Positions 22,127 to 33,876 of a stretch of DNA of 64,000 nucleotides are shown piece after piece. The position numbers and the translations under genes were made by a program. Position 1 is the stretch's first letter, and every line of letters starts with the position of its first letter. The stretch is from Citrus sinensis (lineage: Eukaryota > Streptophyta > Magnoliopsida > Sapindales > Rutaceae). Location of the stretch: NCBI RefSeq assembly GCF_022201045.2, contig NC_068564.1, positions 25,015,001 through 25,079,000 on the forward strand. The letters are read 5' to 3'. The notes beneath the pieces were generated by a model, which did not search any database, had not been told where the DNA came from, and saw nothing but the letters and a program-made list of their open reading frames with translations.

Positions 22127-23059
22127 ATCATGGCTAGCACTTGGTCAATATTAATTCGATTAAACTAAATTCAGTTATGACATTATTATTTTTTTAGTAA
22201 TATTGTTAATTTAATATTATTATTTTAGGGGTATGGTTGGGAGAGGACAAATATAACTTTTTAACTCTTACAATCTCTCATGAGTTTTACTCGGTAGCAA
22301 TAAATGAAGAAACCATCCAACCGTCCCCTTGGAGCTGAGTAATATTGTTAATTATAATTACAATTCTTATTCACATTGCATTGTAAATATTAGAAAAAGA
22401 GATAACAACGAGCCCGTGTTTTGTGAAATTGTCTCGAAGACCCTTATTATTTTAAAAAATAATCACATATTCCTCTTTTTAGACAATTATGTCCTTTAGC
22501 TAAAGTGACCCACCGATATTCCATATGAACATAATTATTCAAAACAAGATTTATATAACAGTTTCACTAAATCATGAGGTATCATTATACTTTTTGTCAT
22601 AACCTTGGGTAATTACAATCTAAATACTACTAATATTGAATAATTTAGAAACGTTTTTAAATTAAATCAAATTATTTGAGTAATGTGCAATATTATATTT
22701 CATTATATTATTTGTATACTAAATGTTGTTCAATTCATTTATTAGTGTTACAAAATTATTACAATATTGGTAGATTATAAAATCAAGTATCATTGAAATA
22801 TAAACATATAAAAATAAGTCATCAGATAGAATATAAATTATGTATCCAATTGTATAAGGATAATATTATTAAATTGATTCGTATTAATAATTTTTTGATA
22901 TTTTTATTTGTATTACTATAATAAACATTTAGAATGAAATGTAATAAGGTTTGATTTAGGCGGTAAAACTACCGCCAATATGAAAGAATGATTTATTAAA
23001 TTTTAATTTTTTTGAAATTTTTTCCTATATAAAATTGAAAACCTTATATAGCTTTTCTT
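22127..23059. other. AT-rich intergenic DNA with one small hairpin
   Basis: There is no gene. A perfect 7-bp stem, GGCGGTA/TACCGCC with an AAAC loop, sits at 22959-22976, just upstream of the leader-like region that follows. Confidence 0.5.
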
Positions 23060-26000
23060 TTTACCCCGAAAATATAAACACTTTAGTACTTCATATTGTT
23101 GAAAACCCTAGCCCCTCGCCTCAGCCGTGCTCAAGCATTACAAACCAGCCACCATCCTAGTAGTCGCGCCGTCTTCGTTCCAACGTCACTAGATCGCCGT
23201 CGCCGTTTCCGTCGCCGTCGCCGTCCCCGTCCTGCATATTAGCCACCAGCTCACCAGCCCTCACCGTCTTGTCACTTTCCTCCATGAGCTCTCTCTGAAC
23301 ACAAACCCTAGACTAGCGAGTTGAATTAAAGGGTGAAGGTTGCTCTCTTTCTTTTCTAACAATAAAGAACAAAAATCTCATCAATTTCCTTTTAATAATA
23401 ACTTCTAATTAGTGATTCGGCACTTCTTCTCAATTTACAACTCTCATTTTTTAATTTCGTCTTTAATTCTTGAAGAACGAAGAACATACAGAAGCCTTTC
23501 AGCTTTCATCGACTTTGATTCTCGAAATTTAGGTATTTCCTCTATTACTCACTTAAAGAATTAAAATTCTTCGCTTTGATTTTGACACCACGGTTAGATT
23601 TTGATTTAATGCTTGTTTAATTAGTTTAGAGTTTCATTTAATTTGTTTTGAGTTGTTCACTTTAATTGCATCTTCAAGATGGAGTTTTGGTACTCTAAAT
23701 GATACAAAGTTTTATTCCTATGCAGTATGATTAGAAGAAGTAAATTGATTGTGCACTTGATATTTTGCATCTTAATTTACAAATGATTTAATGCCTAAAT
23801 TCTTATTTTATCAACCACACAGCCAAAAGTGATTTGTTTGGGTTATATAGACTTACCTGTAATTCTGTATTATTTATATCTTCATAAATTCTTGTTTATG
23901 TAGGCTTGATTGTTGAGGCTTCTTTTATCAGTGATGATGTGTTATAGACTTAGTTGTTGAGGTTTGTTTTATCAATGATGATGTGTTATTAAAAACACAC
24001 ACACACATTTTGATTTTTTTTTTAAATATATATAGAATAAGCATGACCATGGATCTTTAGGTGTGTATTAGTAATTTAGTAATTTAGCATCCATTTCTTT
24101 CTAACAAGTGTTTTTAAGTTCAATTATTTTATTTCACTTATTCTTTACTGACCATGGTAATCATTAAGGTCAAGCATAAACGTACAACATACTACAAATT
24201 GATCTAAAGTAGGAAATACTATAGAATTCAGATGAGACTGGTTACTAATTTTTGATATTAAAAAGCTGAGATTTAATTTTAATGTGTATGTAAGAATTCA
24301 TGGGTGGTGAGGGTTGCCATTGTATTTGACTCTTTGTCTTTGGAAATGTTTTATCAAGATTTACTTTTGCTAATATCACTTGGGTAATGCCCTGGACATG
24401 CTTATCAAATGTCATTACTGCCAGGTTTATGCTTGTTGTCCATAGTTCTTAGTCTCTAATTAATTCAAAATATTGGGAATATCTTTTTATGGCACATTGA
24501 TCTTTTCTTTTTGTATATCATTGATCTGTATTTTGATTGATTAAGTATATGTGTTTGAGTCCTTGCTCTGTATTTTTTATGGATTAAGTATGGAGCTTTG
24601 AGTTTACAATTGATCATGGGTATTTTCTAAAATCTTATTACTTTGAAAAAATTGTAGGTTGGAGGAGGAAGTAAGACCTTTTCCAATAAGGACAAAATGT
24701 CGCAAGGCAGAAGGTTTTATCTTCATCTTATTTATTGTCTTAGAATGAAACAATGACAATTTGCTCAAGCTGTGAAAGCTTGGTAAGGCTTCTTAAAAAC
24801 CAGAAAAGTGAGGATGGCTAATGCGTGGTGACTTACATGGTGATGGATAATTTGGAAGTGATGCCAAATTAATTTGCGTCTCCGCATTTCAATTTCTATT
24901 TCAATCTCCACTCTCTAGTGCTTGAACTGGTAGCACTGTCTTTTTTCCTCTAATTTTATGTAACCTCTTGTGTCATTGTTTATGGATTGAGATATGGTTT
25001 CGATTATTTGAATTAGCTGTGATGACTTTGTTTTGTGGCTCCTTAATATTTCTTAAATTGTTTTGCATAAACATTTGTTTGCTTCCTTATATGAATGTTG
25101 TTCCTGTTCAGTTATTTGTTGCAGCCTTTCCCATTTTTCATTCTTTTTCCATTTTTTTCTTGAGTTTCTATCTTTAATTTTTCATGTGGAGGATTTTGAT
25201 ATGCTCATTACAATTTTCTTTAATCATAGGAGTAAATAAAAATATGATATGAAACAATAATTCATAGCATGAATGGAAATGGTAGAAAATTAGAGATTGA
25301 ACTCTTGTTATTTTAATTTGTTATATTTGTGGTATTACAATATCTTAGGAATTGTAAAGTAATCTACTCCTTTTTTGTATATTTTTAACTAATTCTGTAA
25401 TGTCTAAAGTTTCGATTATATTTCAGTGATATTACTAATGGGAACTTCAACTAATGTTTCAGCATTGCGAAGAAGATTCAATTTTAATTGAGTATTTTTG
25501 CCAATGTAATTGATTAGCATTTTTCTTTTAGCTATCGGAGATATTTTAATGATCTAAAACTTGCATAGTCTCTAATGTTTCAGTTGAAATTGTAGTTGTT
25601 TGATTGTTAGATTTAATTTTATTTGCTTTATTGTTTATTGGATTTTGTTGCTTGTCTTAATTCCTTGGATTATAGTTGTAACATGTAATATGATTTGAGT
25701 TGCTATTTTAAAATAAAGAAACATTTACCTGTTATTTTTTATATGATATCTAAATGCCATATTGTTTAATTTTATATCACTTGTTACTAGTTAAAATGAA
25801 TTTGTGGGTAAATGGAATTTTGATCTTGGTAATTCTTGATGTATTGTTATCTTTCTCTTTATTCCAAAGATCACTTGGTTGTTAAATGAAAGGAGACATA
25901 AAAGTTGCATCGAACAATTATGCAAGTCGAGAGTAATTTTTATATATTGAATATTGCTGTTAATAAATCCCTTAAAAAATATATGTTAAATGAAAATATA

Positions 26001-26225
26001 TTTTGTGTTTATTTTAGATTAAAAGTATGAGTTTTTCTGTTGAAAACCAAATTTATTTGATCATACCTAAGAATTTGGATCATGCCTTTGAAATTCTAAA
26101 TATTGTTGTTTACTTTGTGGTTGCATTGTGTTTTCTAATGTCATTTGGTTTTTTTTTTTTTATGTGTAGATACTTGAAATCTAAAATGAGCAGCAGCTGG
26201 AGCCTTAGTTTGTGGAAGCTGTAAA
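23060..26225 (+). other. Leader-like, possibly transcribed locus without a clear ORF
   Basis: Telo-box words AAACCCTAG occur near 23098 and 23305, with a GCCGTCGCCGT repeat at about 23195-23236, typical of the 5' leader of a plant housekeeping gene. Intron-like signals follow: GTATTTCC-type donors near 23533 and a TGTAG acceptor near 24658. A final segment around 26169-26225 contains GCAGCAGCTGGAG and GAAGCTGTAA. I find no conserved protein. It may be a non-coding transcript, or gene leader sequence captured by a transposon whose body is the tandem array to the right. Confidence 0.3.
23195..23236. repeat. CCGTCG-type microsatellite
   Basis: This is a GC-rich imperfect run of CGCCGT/CGTCGC hexamers within the leader-like region. 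Confidence 0.7.
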
Positions 26226-27539
26226 TTGATTAAATTTTTTGAAGCTATTTGGTCACAAGCTTGTGAAAAATTCTAATTGTCTTTTACATCTGTTTAAATG
26301 AATGGAAGTTTTAGTTTACCTAAATTTTTAGTGCATCGCAAACAATTAATAGGGCATTTATTATTTTATTTGCAAAGGAATGGCAACAAATCAAGAGTAC
26401 CTACCATTCCAATCAAGACATGCCAAATTCAACAATTAAAGTGATGTTAAAAAAAAAGTGATATTCTCTTAGTACCAAATTAAGCTGTAAAAAACTTTTA
26501 AAAATGATTTTAGTCAAGTCAGAAAAATTGAAGAACTGATTCTGTAATTGAAAAATTGACTTAATATAATTTATTTTTGAGATAAAAAAGTATACTTTGG
26601 TGTAACATATCGAAACATCAAAAGTAAGTATAAACAAAATTACGTTAAAAAAAAAAGAAATCTAATCAAGTTGAAATGATAGAAAAAAATGATGTTTTAA
26701 TACAAATAAATTAGCATCAATTTTATTAATTTAAAATATTTTGGAAGTTATAACTTACGTTTGCCTTAACTTTTTAAAAGATAAATTTTTTTAGCAATTG
26801 GCTGCATCCTTATATGGTATTATTGTTTAAGTTATAACAAATTAAGGAAATTCTTTTAAAAGTAAAGAGAAAGATGAAAATAAATTTATAAGGTTATTTT
26901 AAACGTAAATAATTAAAATGGAGAAAGTGGTTCAAAAGAATTAGAATTTTCTAATTTTTTATTTAAAATTATCATGATCTAAAACTTGAATTTAGACATT
27001 TTTATTTGAAATAGAATTTTATTTTTCAAATTATAAATTTTTCATAGCAAAATGAGAAATGATAAATGAACAAATGTTTATGTAGAGGTCAAAAGATCAA
27101 GTATGGATAATCAAATTAATGATTAAAATAATCTCTCAAAATAATGAATAACAATTTTTTTTAATCTTTTTTTCTCTTTCAAGTACAAACAAAGCATTTT
27201 TGCCAACCTTTAAAACTTTGATATAACATACTAATTTTCATGGTTCATTGAATAATCGTATAATAAATATATAATTTATTTGATCATAACAATTTGAAAA
27301 ATAAAATGTTTGAGGAGTATAACAATTGCATGCAAAGCTGTTAAAATGAATTTTGGTTGAAGTCAAAGAAATTAATTATTTGAAAAGAAATAGAATGAAA
27401 AAAATTTTAAACGAATGGATAAAAAAATTATTTTCCCAGAAGCTTCTAAAAAATTCTTATAAACAAATGGATGAAAATTTTGATTTGGTTAATTTTTTAG
27501 TGCACTGGATAACTTAATAGGGCATGAATTTATGAAGTA
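26226..27539. other. AT-rich DNA with a diverged direct repeat
   Basis: There is no gene. A segment at about 26250-26361 (ending TTTTTAGTGCA..AATAGGGCAT) recurs in diverged form at about 27438-27530, roughly 1.2 kb away and in the same orientation. The second copy abuts the start of the 159-bp array. Confidence 0.55.
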
Positions 27540-30170
27540 AACTTGGAACATTAGCCAAAATATTGGAATACACTTAAAAGAGTAAGAATATGTAACAAAA
27601 AAATCTTGAAAATAAAGATGAAATTGATTAAAAGAAAGTAGGAATACAAAAAATAAACTTGAAACATTTAATCAAAATATTGGAATTCAATACAAAGAAT
27701 GGGAATATAGAACCAAAAAATGGTGGAAAAATGAGTAGAAGAGCAGAACTTAAAAGTTGGAATAACTTGATAAGAGTTTGATAAATTCCAATGAAAAGTA
27801 GAGATCTGAAAGATAAACTTGAAACATTCACCTAAATGTTGGAATTCAATAAAAAGAGTATGAATATAGTATCATGGAAAAAAGAGTTGAAGAGGTTAAC
27901 ATAATAGTTGGAACAACTTACAAAGAATTTGATGAGTTCCAATGAGAAGTAGAGATCTTAAAAGCGAACTTGAAATATTAACCCAAAATATTGGAATTTA
28001 GTATAAAAAAAGCAGGAATATATAACCAAATTGTGGTGGTAATAATAGTTGAAGAACTTAACCCAAAAGTTCTAAGTATATACCAATAATCTGATAAATT
28101 CCAACAATGAATAGAGATCTGAAAAATAAACTTGAAACATCCACATAAAATATTGAAATTCAATTAAAAGAGTAGGAATATAAAACCAATATATTATACG
28201 AAATGAGTGGAAGTGCTTAACACAGAGATTGAAACAACTTGACAAGAATTTAATAAATTCTAGTGAAAAGTAGAGAACTAAAAAATAAACTTGAAATAAT
28301 TACTCAAATATTGGAATTCAATAAAAAGAGTAGGAATATAGGACCAAAATTTGGTAAGAAAATAAGTTGAAAACGTTGACCCAAAAGTTGGAACAACTTA
28401 CAAAGAATTTGATAAATTTTAATGGAAAACAGAGATCTGAAAACAAAACTTGATATATTTACCCAAATGTTGGAATTCAATAAAAAGAATAGGAACATAG
28501 AACCAATAAATGGTGAAAAAAGAGTGGCAAAGCATAACCCAGAAGTTGGAACGACTTAACAAGAGTTTGATAAATTCCAATGAAAAATAGAGATCTAAAA
28601 AATAAACTTGAAATATTCACCCAGATGTTGGAATTCAATAAAAAGAGTAGAAATATCGAACCAAAATTTGATGGGAATAAAAGTTGAAGAGGTTAACCAA
28701 AGGTTGGAAGAACTGACAAAGAATTTGATAAATTTTAACGAAAAGTAGAGATCTAAAAAATGAACTTGATATATTTACCAAAAATATTGGAATTCAATAA
28801 AAAGAATAGAAATATAATACCAAAAAATGGTGGAAACAATAATTGAAGAGTTTAACCCAAAAGTTATAAGTACTTACCAATAACTTGATAAACTTCAACA
28901 ATAAATAGGATTAAAAAAATGAACTTAAAACATCTATATAAAATATTGGAATTCAATGAAAAGAGTAGGAATATAAAACCAAAAAGTGGTGGGAAAAAGA
29001 GTTGAAGAGTTTAACCTAAAACTCGGAAAGAATTACCAAAAATCTAATAAATCCAACAAGAAGTAGGGATAAAAAAATAAACTCGAAACATTCACAAAAA
29101 ATATTGGAATTAAGTAAAAAGAGTAGAAATATAGAACAAAAAAATGGTGGAAACAAGAGTTGAAGAGCATAACCTAAAAGTTTGAAGAAGTTAACAAGAA
29201 TATGATAAAGTTTAACAAGTTGTCGAGATCTAGAAAATGAACCTGAAATATCCAAGCAAAATGTTAGAATTCAATGAAAATAGTTGGAATATAGAACCAA
29301 AAAATGGTGAAAATAAGAGTGGAGGAAGTTAGCCCAAAAATTGAAATAACTTAACAATAATTTGATAAATTTAAACGTGAAGTAGGGATTTAAAAAGTAA
29401 ATTTGATACATTTACTCAAAATATTGGAATTCAATAAAAATAGTAGGAATATTGAACCAAAAGTAGTGAAAACTAAGTTGGAACAACTTAGCAATAATTA
29501 GATAAAGTCTAATAGAATATTGAGATTAAAAAATAAACTTGAAATATCAACATGAAAACTAGAAATATAATGAAAGAACTGGAAATATAGAACTAATAAC
29601 TAATGGAAAAATGAGTTGAAACAACTTACCAAAAATTTGATAAATTCCAACGAAAAGTAGGAATTTAGAAATTGAACTTGAAATTTCCAAACAAAATTTT
29701 GGAATTCAATAAAAAGAGTAGGAATATAGAACTAAAAAGTGGTAGGAACAAGAGTTGAAAAAATTAACCCAAAAGTTGAAATAATTTACCAAGAATTTAA
29801 TAAATTGAAATGAGAAGTAAGGATCTAAAAACTAAACTTGATATATTTACCCAAAATATTGAAATTTAATAAAAATAGTAGGAATATAGAACCAAAAAGT
29901 GGTAGAAAAATAAATCGGAATAATTTACCAAAAAATAGATAAAGTTTAATACATTACAGAGATATAAAAATAAACTTGAAATATACACCTAAAAAACTAG
30001 ATGTTAATGAAAAGAGTGGATATATGAAACCAAAAACTAGTGAGAAAACGAGTTGAAACAATGTACCAAAATTTAGATAAATAACCACGAAAAATAGGAA
30101 TTTGAAAAGCAAACTTGAAATATATATTATAAATATTGGAATGTAACAAAATAAGTAGGAATGTAATTAT
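27540..30170. repeat. Tandem array, 159-bp unit, about 18 copies
   Basis: The landmark TTGGAATTCAATAAAAAGAG (with variants) recurs at about 27562, 27681, 27840, 27992, 28153, 28312, 28471, 28629, 28788, 28947, 29105, 29265, 29425, 29559, 29700, 29860, 29999 and 30137. Most intervals are 158-160 bp; several late units are about 138 bp. Each unit also holds ATAAACTTGAAAC, AGGAATATAGAACCAAAAA, GTTGGAACAACTT and AAAGTAGAGATCT. The period is close to a nucleosome repeat and to common plant satellites. The array is purine-rich on the plus strand, so the minus strand shows spurious Phe/Leu-rich frames. A hairpin terminus follows at about 30334-30400. Confidence 0.93.
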
Positions 30171-30333
30171 TTTGTGATATGTTAATATTTTTTTATATTT
30201 TTTGTACTATTTTTAAATTTTAAATTATTTCAATCTTTTTCCTCATTTAATTACAATTTTAACCTTTTTTCCAATTTTTTTCATAATTTTTTCACATTAA
30301 AAATAAATAAAAATATAATTTTCATTATATTAT

Positions 30334-30400
30334 CCGGTTAAAAATCGGTTGTACCAGTTGCATGCATGCGCTGTATGAGATACAGCGCTGCATGGCAGGT
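30334..30400. other. Hairpin-bearing terminus after the 159-bp array
   Basis: CCGGTTAAAAATCGGTT is followed by a strong hairpin at 30368-30388: GCGCTGTAT pairs perfectly with ATACAGCGC around a GAG loop, and CATGCA/TGCATG extends the stem outward past one bulged base. The order (T-rich tract, CCGGTT block, hairpin, CTGCATGGCAGG) parallels the cluster at 21005-21190. Confidence 0.7.
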
Positions 30401-30983
30401 TGACTCAATTTTGAGAATGGCTCCATGAACTTTCAACCATCCGATAGCCACATGATCCTTTGAGATCTAAAATATTAAATATCTTCGACACATCATGTCC
30501 CACAAATGGGTCCCATCCGGGAGTTTCTCCCCCCATCTCTTCCAAGAACATTTGAATCTCGTGTGACAGATATCTACAAAACTTCTTGACGTGGCAGCAT
30601 CTCAAAACGTCACGAAAGCACACTCAGCACTCCAAAGCGACGCCTACGGTGCCTTGATCCTCTGAATCACACTGGCAGAAACATGTATCCAGAGAAATTC
30701 GTGGAAGAGCAATGCAGTTCTCCTGCATGACGTGGCGACATGTAATTGGCTACTATTGTTGAAACCATACAATGAGTATGTGTAGAGAATCAAACCCACA
30801 GAATAATTAATTTTAGAATCTATCCGCACGATAATAAAAAAAAAAAGGGGAAAGTGTCCTTAAATGGAACCAACCAGCTCGCGGTGACAAATCTTGATTG
30901 CTAAGATTCGGCCAAGAAAAGTTTCGAGTCACTCGAAACATTTCATTTTTTTTTTTCCCTTAAATTATTTTCTTTCACAAATT
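30401..30983 (+). promoter_or_regulatory. Upstream region of the tail-anchored protein gene, ACGT motifs
   Basis: TGACGTGGC occurs at 30587-30595 and again at 30728-30736, with AACGTCAC at 30606-30613. These match bZIP-type ACGT sites (ABRE/as-1-like). They lie 250-400 bases upstream of the ATG at 30984. Regulation by bZIP factors is inferred from motif identity only. Confidence 0.45.
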
Positions 30984-32884
30984 ATGGGAGGTGGAGCAGC
31001 CATGAGAGCCGCCGGCAAGGTGGCGGGGATTGGCGTTTTTAATGGCGGCTTCCGCGGCGGCCTGTCTTCGGCAACGCCGACCGCGCAGTCGCTGAGAAAC
31101 GTTCAGCGTCCCGTCGCGGCCACCATATCCAGCGGGAAAGTATCCGGTGGCGACGTGGCGGAGGCGCATAAGGCAACGTGGGAGATGGTGGATGACTGGG
31201 AATTTGCCGGAGGAGTGGATGATTTACCGGCTGAGCCGATGCCTAGGGTTGTATTCGGCGGCGCACCGAGCCTTGAGGAGACTAAGGAAGCCACGGCTGA
31301 GCTCAAAGATGCGTTGGATAAGTATGTGACTCAAGATTTTGATCTTTTTTGTTGCGTGTGTAAATTTTCAATCCGTCTAAAACGTGTGATCTTCTTGTTT
31401 GGATTTGATTTGATTATATTTTATTTTTTCAGTTTGTTTTTGGACAACGATCGGTTTGATCGCGACGGAGTGTTTTTGTAATAAGTACTTTTAAACAGAA
31501 GCACTTCCCCTAAAACCAAATCAAACTGCTTTTTTGAAAAGTATTGTTAAGTGTCGACCAATTTTTTAAGAAGAAAGCACTCCAAGTGTTTTTCACTCTG
31601 AGAAATACGTCCCAGTGTTTTGTTTGTCTGGAAGTGCTTTTAATATTATCACAAGAACTTATAAATTCACCTGAATTGCTATTGCATATGCTAGAAATGC
31701 TAAATGGTGCTAGTAATTAATATGGAAATTCAGACCCTTGTTTTTTTAATCTCCCATATTATTATTTTCCAATGTTTTAATTAGAAATTATTTCTTCAGG
31801 GTTTATCTGTCGTCTTCAAACTCCAACACATCTGAACACGGGGATCCATTCGTCGTTGGTGAGGTGTCCAGCATGCCATTACTTGCAAACTCAGAACATA
31901 CGGAGACCAAGAGCTGCATTACTTATGACCTGAAATCAGCATCCGTGCCGAAACCTGCTATTCAAGCTTTTAAATTGCTCAGTGAAAGTCCTGCTGCTCA
32001 GGTTTGATTTGATTCAGCTCCTGCCTCCCTCTCTTAAGCAGTTTTTTAACAGGATTAGATTCTCATTGATGTGTCTGGTTGCAAAAATCTAAGGATATAG
32101 TTCTAACTTCTTCCAAATATGTATGTTCATCATTTTCCCCATCTTTGTAGGTTTATATGAGTACTTATCCTCCTCATTGGTGTATTAACGTTTGAAATTT
32201 TGCATTTTTTATTTTTCATCATTTCATATTTCAATCTTCTGTTAATGTGGCTTTAGATGCATTTTCCTTGTTAAATGTTTTTGTTTCCTTATGTCAATGA
32301 AGATGTAGGTAATTTATTTGATTTGGCGATTTCAAATTTTGGTTTTTGTGTGCAGTCTGTTGTTGCTTCAATTGCATGTGACCCTGCGGTGTGGAATGCT
32401 GTCGTGAAAAATGATGCTCTTGTAGAATTCGTCCAGTCCCAGAAAACCAGTAAGAACCCTATTTTTCCCCCAGTTCGTGCAAGTGGTTAATATTTGTTGG
32501 GTATTCATTTTGTTTCATTGGGCTGGCCTTACTTGGTGTGGATCTCAACTAACAAAATTTGCTACAGATGACATGCTTCAAGATCAGGAATCTCTCAAAA
32601 TTTTTGAAGCAGCATCTGATTCAAGCCAATTTGGTGACACTGAAAACCAAAGTGCTGACTCTGGAAGTTTCCCCATGGATGTTTTAGAGACAATCAAGAA
32701 CAAAGTTGTTGATATGGTGAACAATGTAACCGGTTTTCTTCAGAACATCTTTGGTTTTGCAGCAGCAGATAAGACTTCTTCGGAAGCTGATGCTGGAGGG
32801 TTCACAATTGACAAAACCTTAGGAACTGCATTTACTGGATTGGCTATGATGGTGATTGTGGTGGTTTTGCTAAAGCGAGCTTAG
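30984..32884 (+). CDS. Unrecognised plant protein, C-terminal membrane anchor (four exons)
   Basis: The exons are 30984-31321, 31800-32001, 32356-32449 and 32568-32884, all with GT-AG introns. They total 951 nt and join without a stop to give 316 residues. The start ATG opens MGGGAAMRAAGKVAGIGVFNGG, a Gly/Ala-rich stretch. The middle is acidic (WEMVDDWEFAGGVDDLP) and has conserved-looking blocks (PKPAIQAFKLLSESPAAQ, VVASIACDPAVWNAVVKNDAL). The last 20 residues (GLAMMVIVVVLLKRA at the very end) form one hydrophobic segment with a basic tip, as in tail-anchored membrane proteins. I do not recognise the family and assign no function. A possible AATAAA poly(A) signal is at 32949-32954. A hAT element begins 88 bases after the stop codon. 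Confidence 0.85.
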
Positions 32885-32948
32885 TTTTATCAGCTAGTCG
32901 TAAATTTGTCGATCTTTCAAACTCGGGGAGTGCTTGTTTGGATACTTT

Positions 32949-32954
32949 AATAAA
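32949..32954 (+). terminator. Candidate poly(A) signal AATAAA
   Basis: AATAAA lies 65 bases downstream of the TAG at 32882-32884. It is followed almost at once by the hAT insertion at 32972. Confidence 0.45.
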
Positions 32955-32971
32955 ATTTGATGTCAAAATAT

Positions 32972-33868
32972 TAGGGATGGCAATGGGGAGGGGAGGGGAG
33001 GGGACCAATCTCCCCATACCCATCCCCGATATTTTGCATATGTCCCCGTCCCCTCCCCGTCCCCGTCAGAATTACTTGAGAGAATCCCCATCCCCTCCCC
33101 GAATAATAACAGGGGATCCCCGAGGGTCCCCGGTCCCCGAATAACTAATAGTCTAATACATTATTTTTATTTTCGATTTTAAATTAATCATATTAAAATA
33201 AAAAATTCAGATAAAAATAAAGTTCAAAATATATCTTACATTAATATTGATCCATTACAAAGTCACATTCAAAATATAAATTATTAAAATAATTATAAAA
33301 CAATGAAAATAATATAAGTAAAGTAACTTATAAGTGCAAATATTAATAACTGTATAATATAATCACAATGTAAAATAAACTCATACTGTTATTGTAAGCT
33401 CGTAACCAACTTTGACAGCACATTAAGGCCTCCAATGTGCTTGGATGAAGTTTGTTACGGTGTGGGCTCACAACTCTACCACCGATGCTAAAAGCTGATT
33501 CAGAAGCAACTGTTGTAATTGGAATTGTCAAAATATCTCTAGCAATTCGAGCTAATGTAGGATACCTATTAGCATTTAATAATATAAATATTTTGATATT
33601 TATTATTTTTAACAATATTTATAATTTTGTTATTTATTTATTAGTAATTTTAAAAATAAAAATAAAATTAAAAATTAAAATGGGGAAATGGGTAGGGGAT
33701 GGGGATTCCACCTCATCCCCGTCCCCTCCCCGCATAAAAAATTGGGTAAAAAATTTTCCCTGTCCCCTCCCCGAAAAAAAAATTGGGTATAAAATTATAC
33801 CCGTACCCTCCCCGAATGGGGAAAATCCCCGAGGGTACCCGTCCCCGTGGGGATTTTTGCCATCCCTA
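32972..33868. mobile_element. Deleted hAT element with perfect 8-bp duplication
   Basis: It starts TAGGGATGGCAATGGGG and ends TTTTTGCCATCCCTA. CAAAATAT flanks it perfectly at 32964-32971 and 33869-33876. Both ends are packed with CCCCGTCCCCTCCCC/GGGGAGGGG subterminal words. Inside, on the minus strand, is the remnant of a hAT transposase C terminus. The element is 897 bp, so it is an internal-deletion derivative. It sits in the 3' flank of the tail-anchored protein gene. Confidence 0.95.
33375..33580 (-). pseudogene. hAT transposase C-terminal (dimerisation) remnant
   Basis: Minus-strand translation gives YPTLARIARDILTIPITTVA, then SESAFSIGGRV and HPSTLEALMCCQSWLR, the conserved C-terminal dimerisation region of Ac/Tam3-type transposases. 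Only about 70 residues remain; the BED finger and catalytic core are gone. It was left behind by the internal deletion that made the 897-bp element. Confidence 0.9.
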
Positions 33869-33876
33869 CAAAATAT

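Noticed and set aside
27628..29255. Minus-strand Phe/Leu-rich frames that look like membrane proteins
   Set aside because: They come from the A-rich 159-bp array read in reverse; each is one or two repeat units long.
27540..30170. CRISPR-like array
   Set aside because: The units are contiguous 159-bp repeats without unique spacers, in a plant nuclear genome; this is a tandem satellite-type array.
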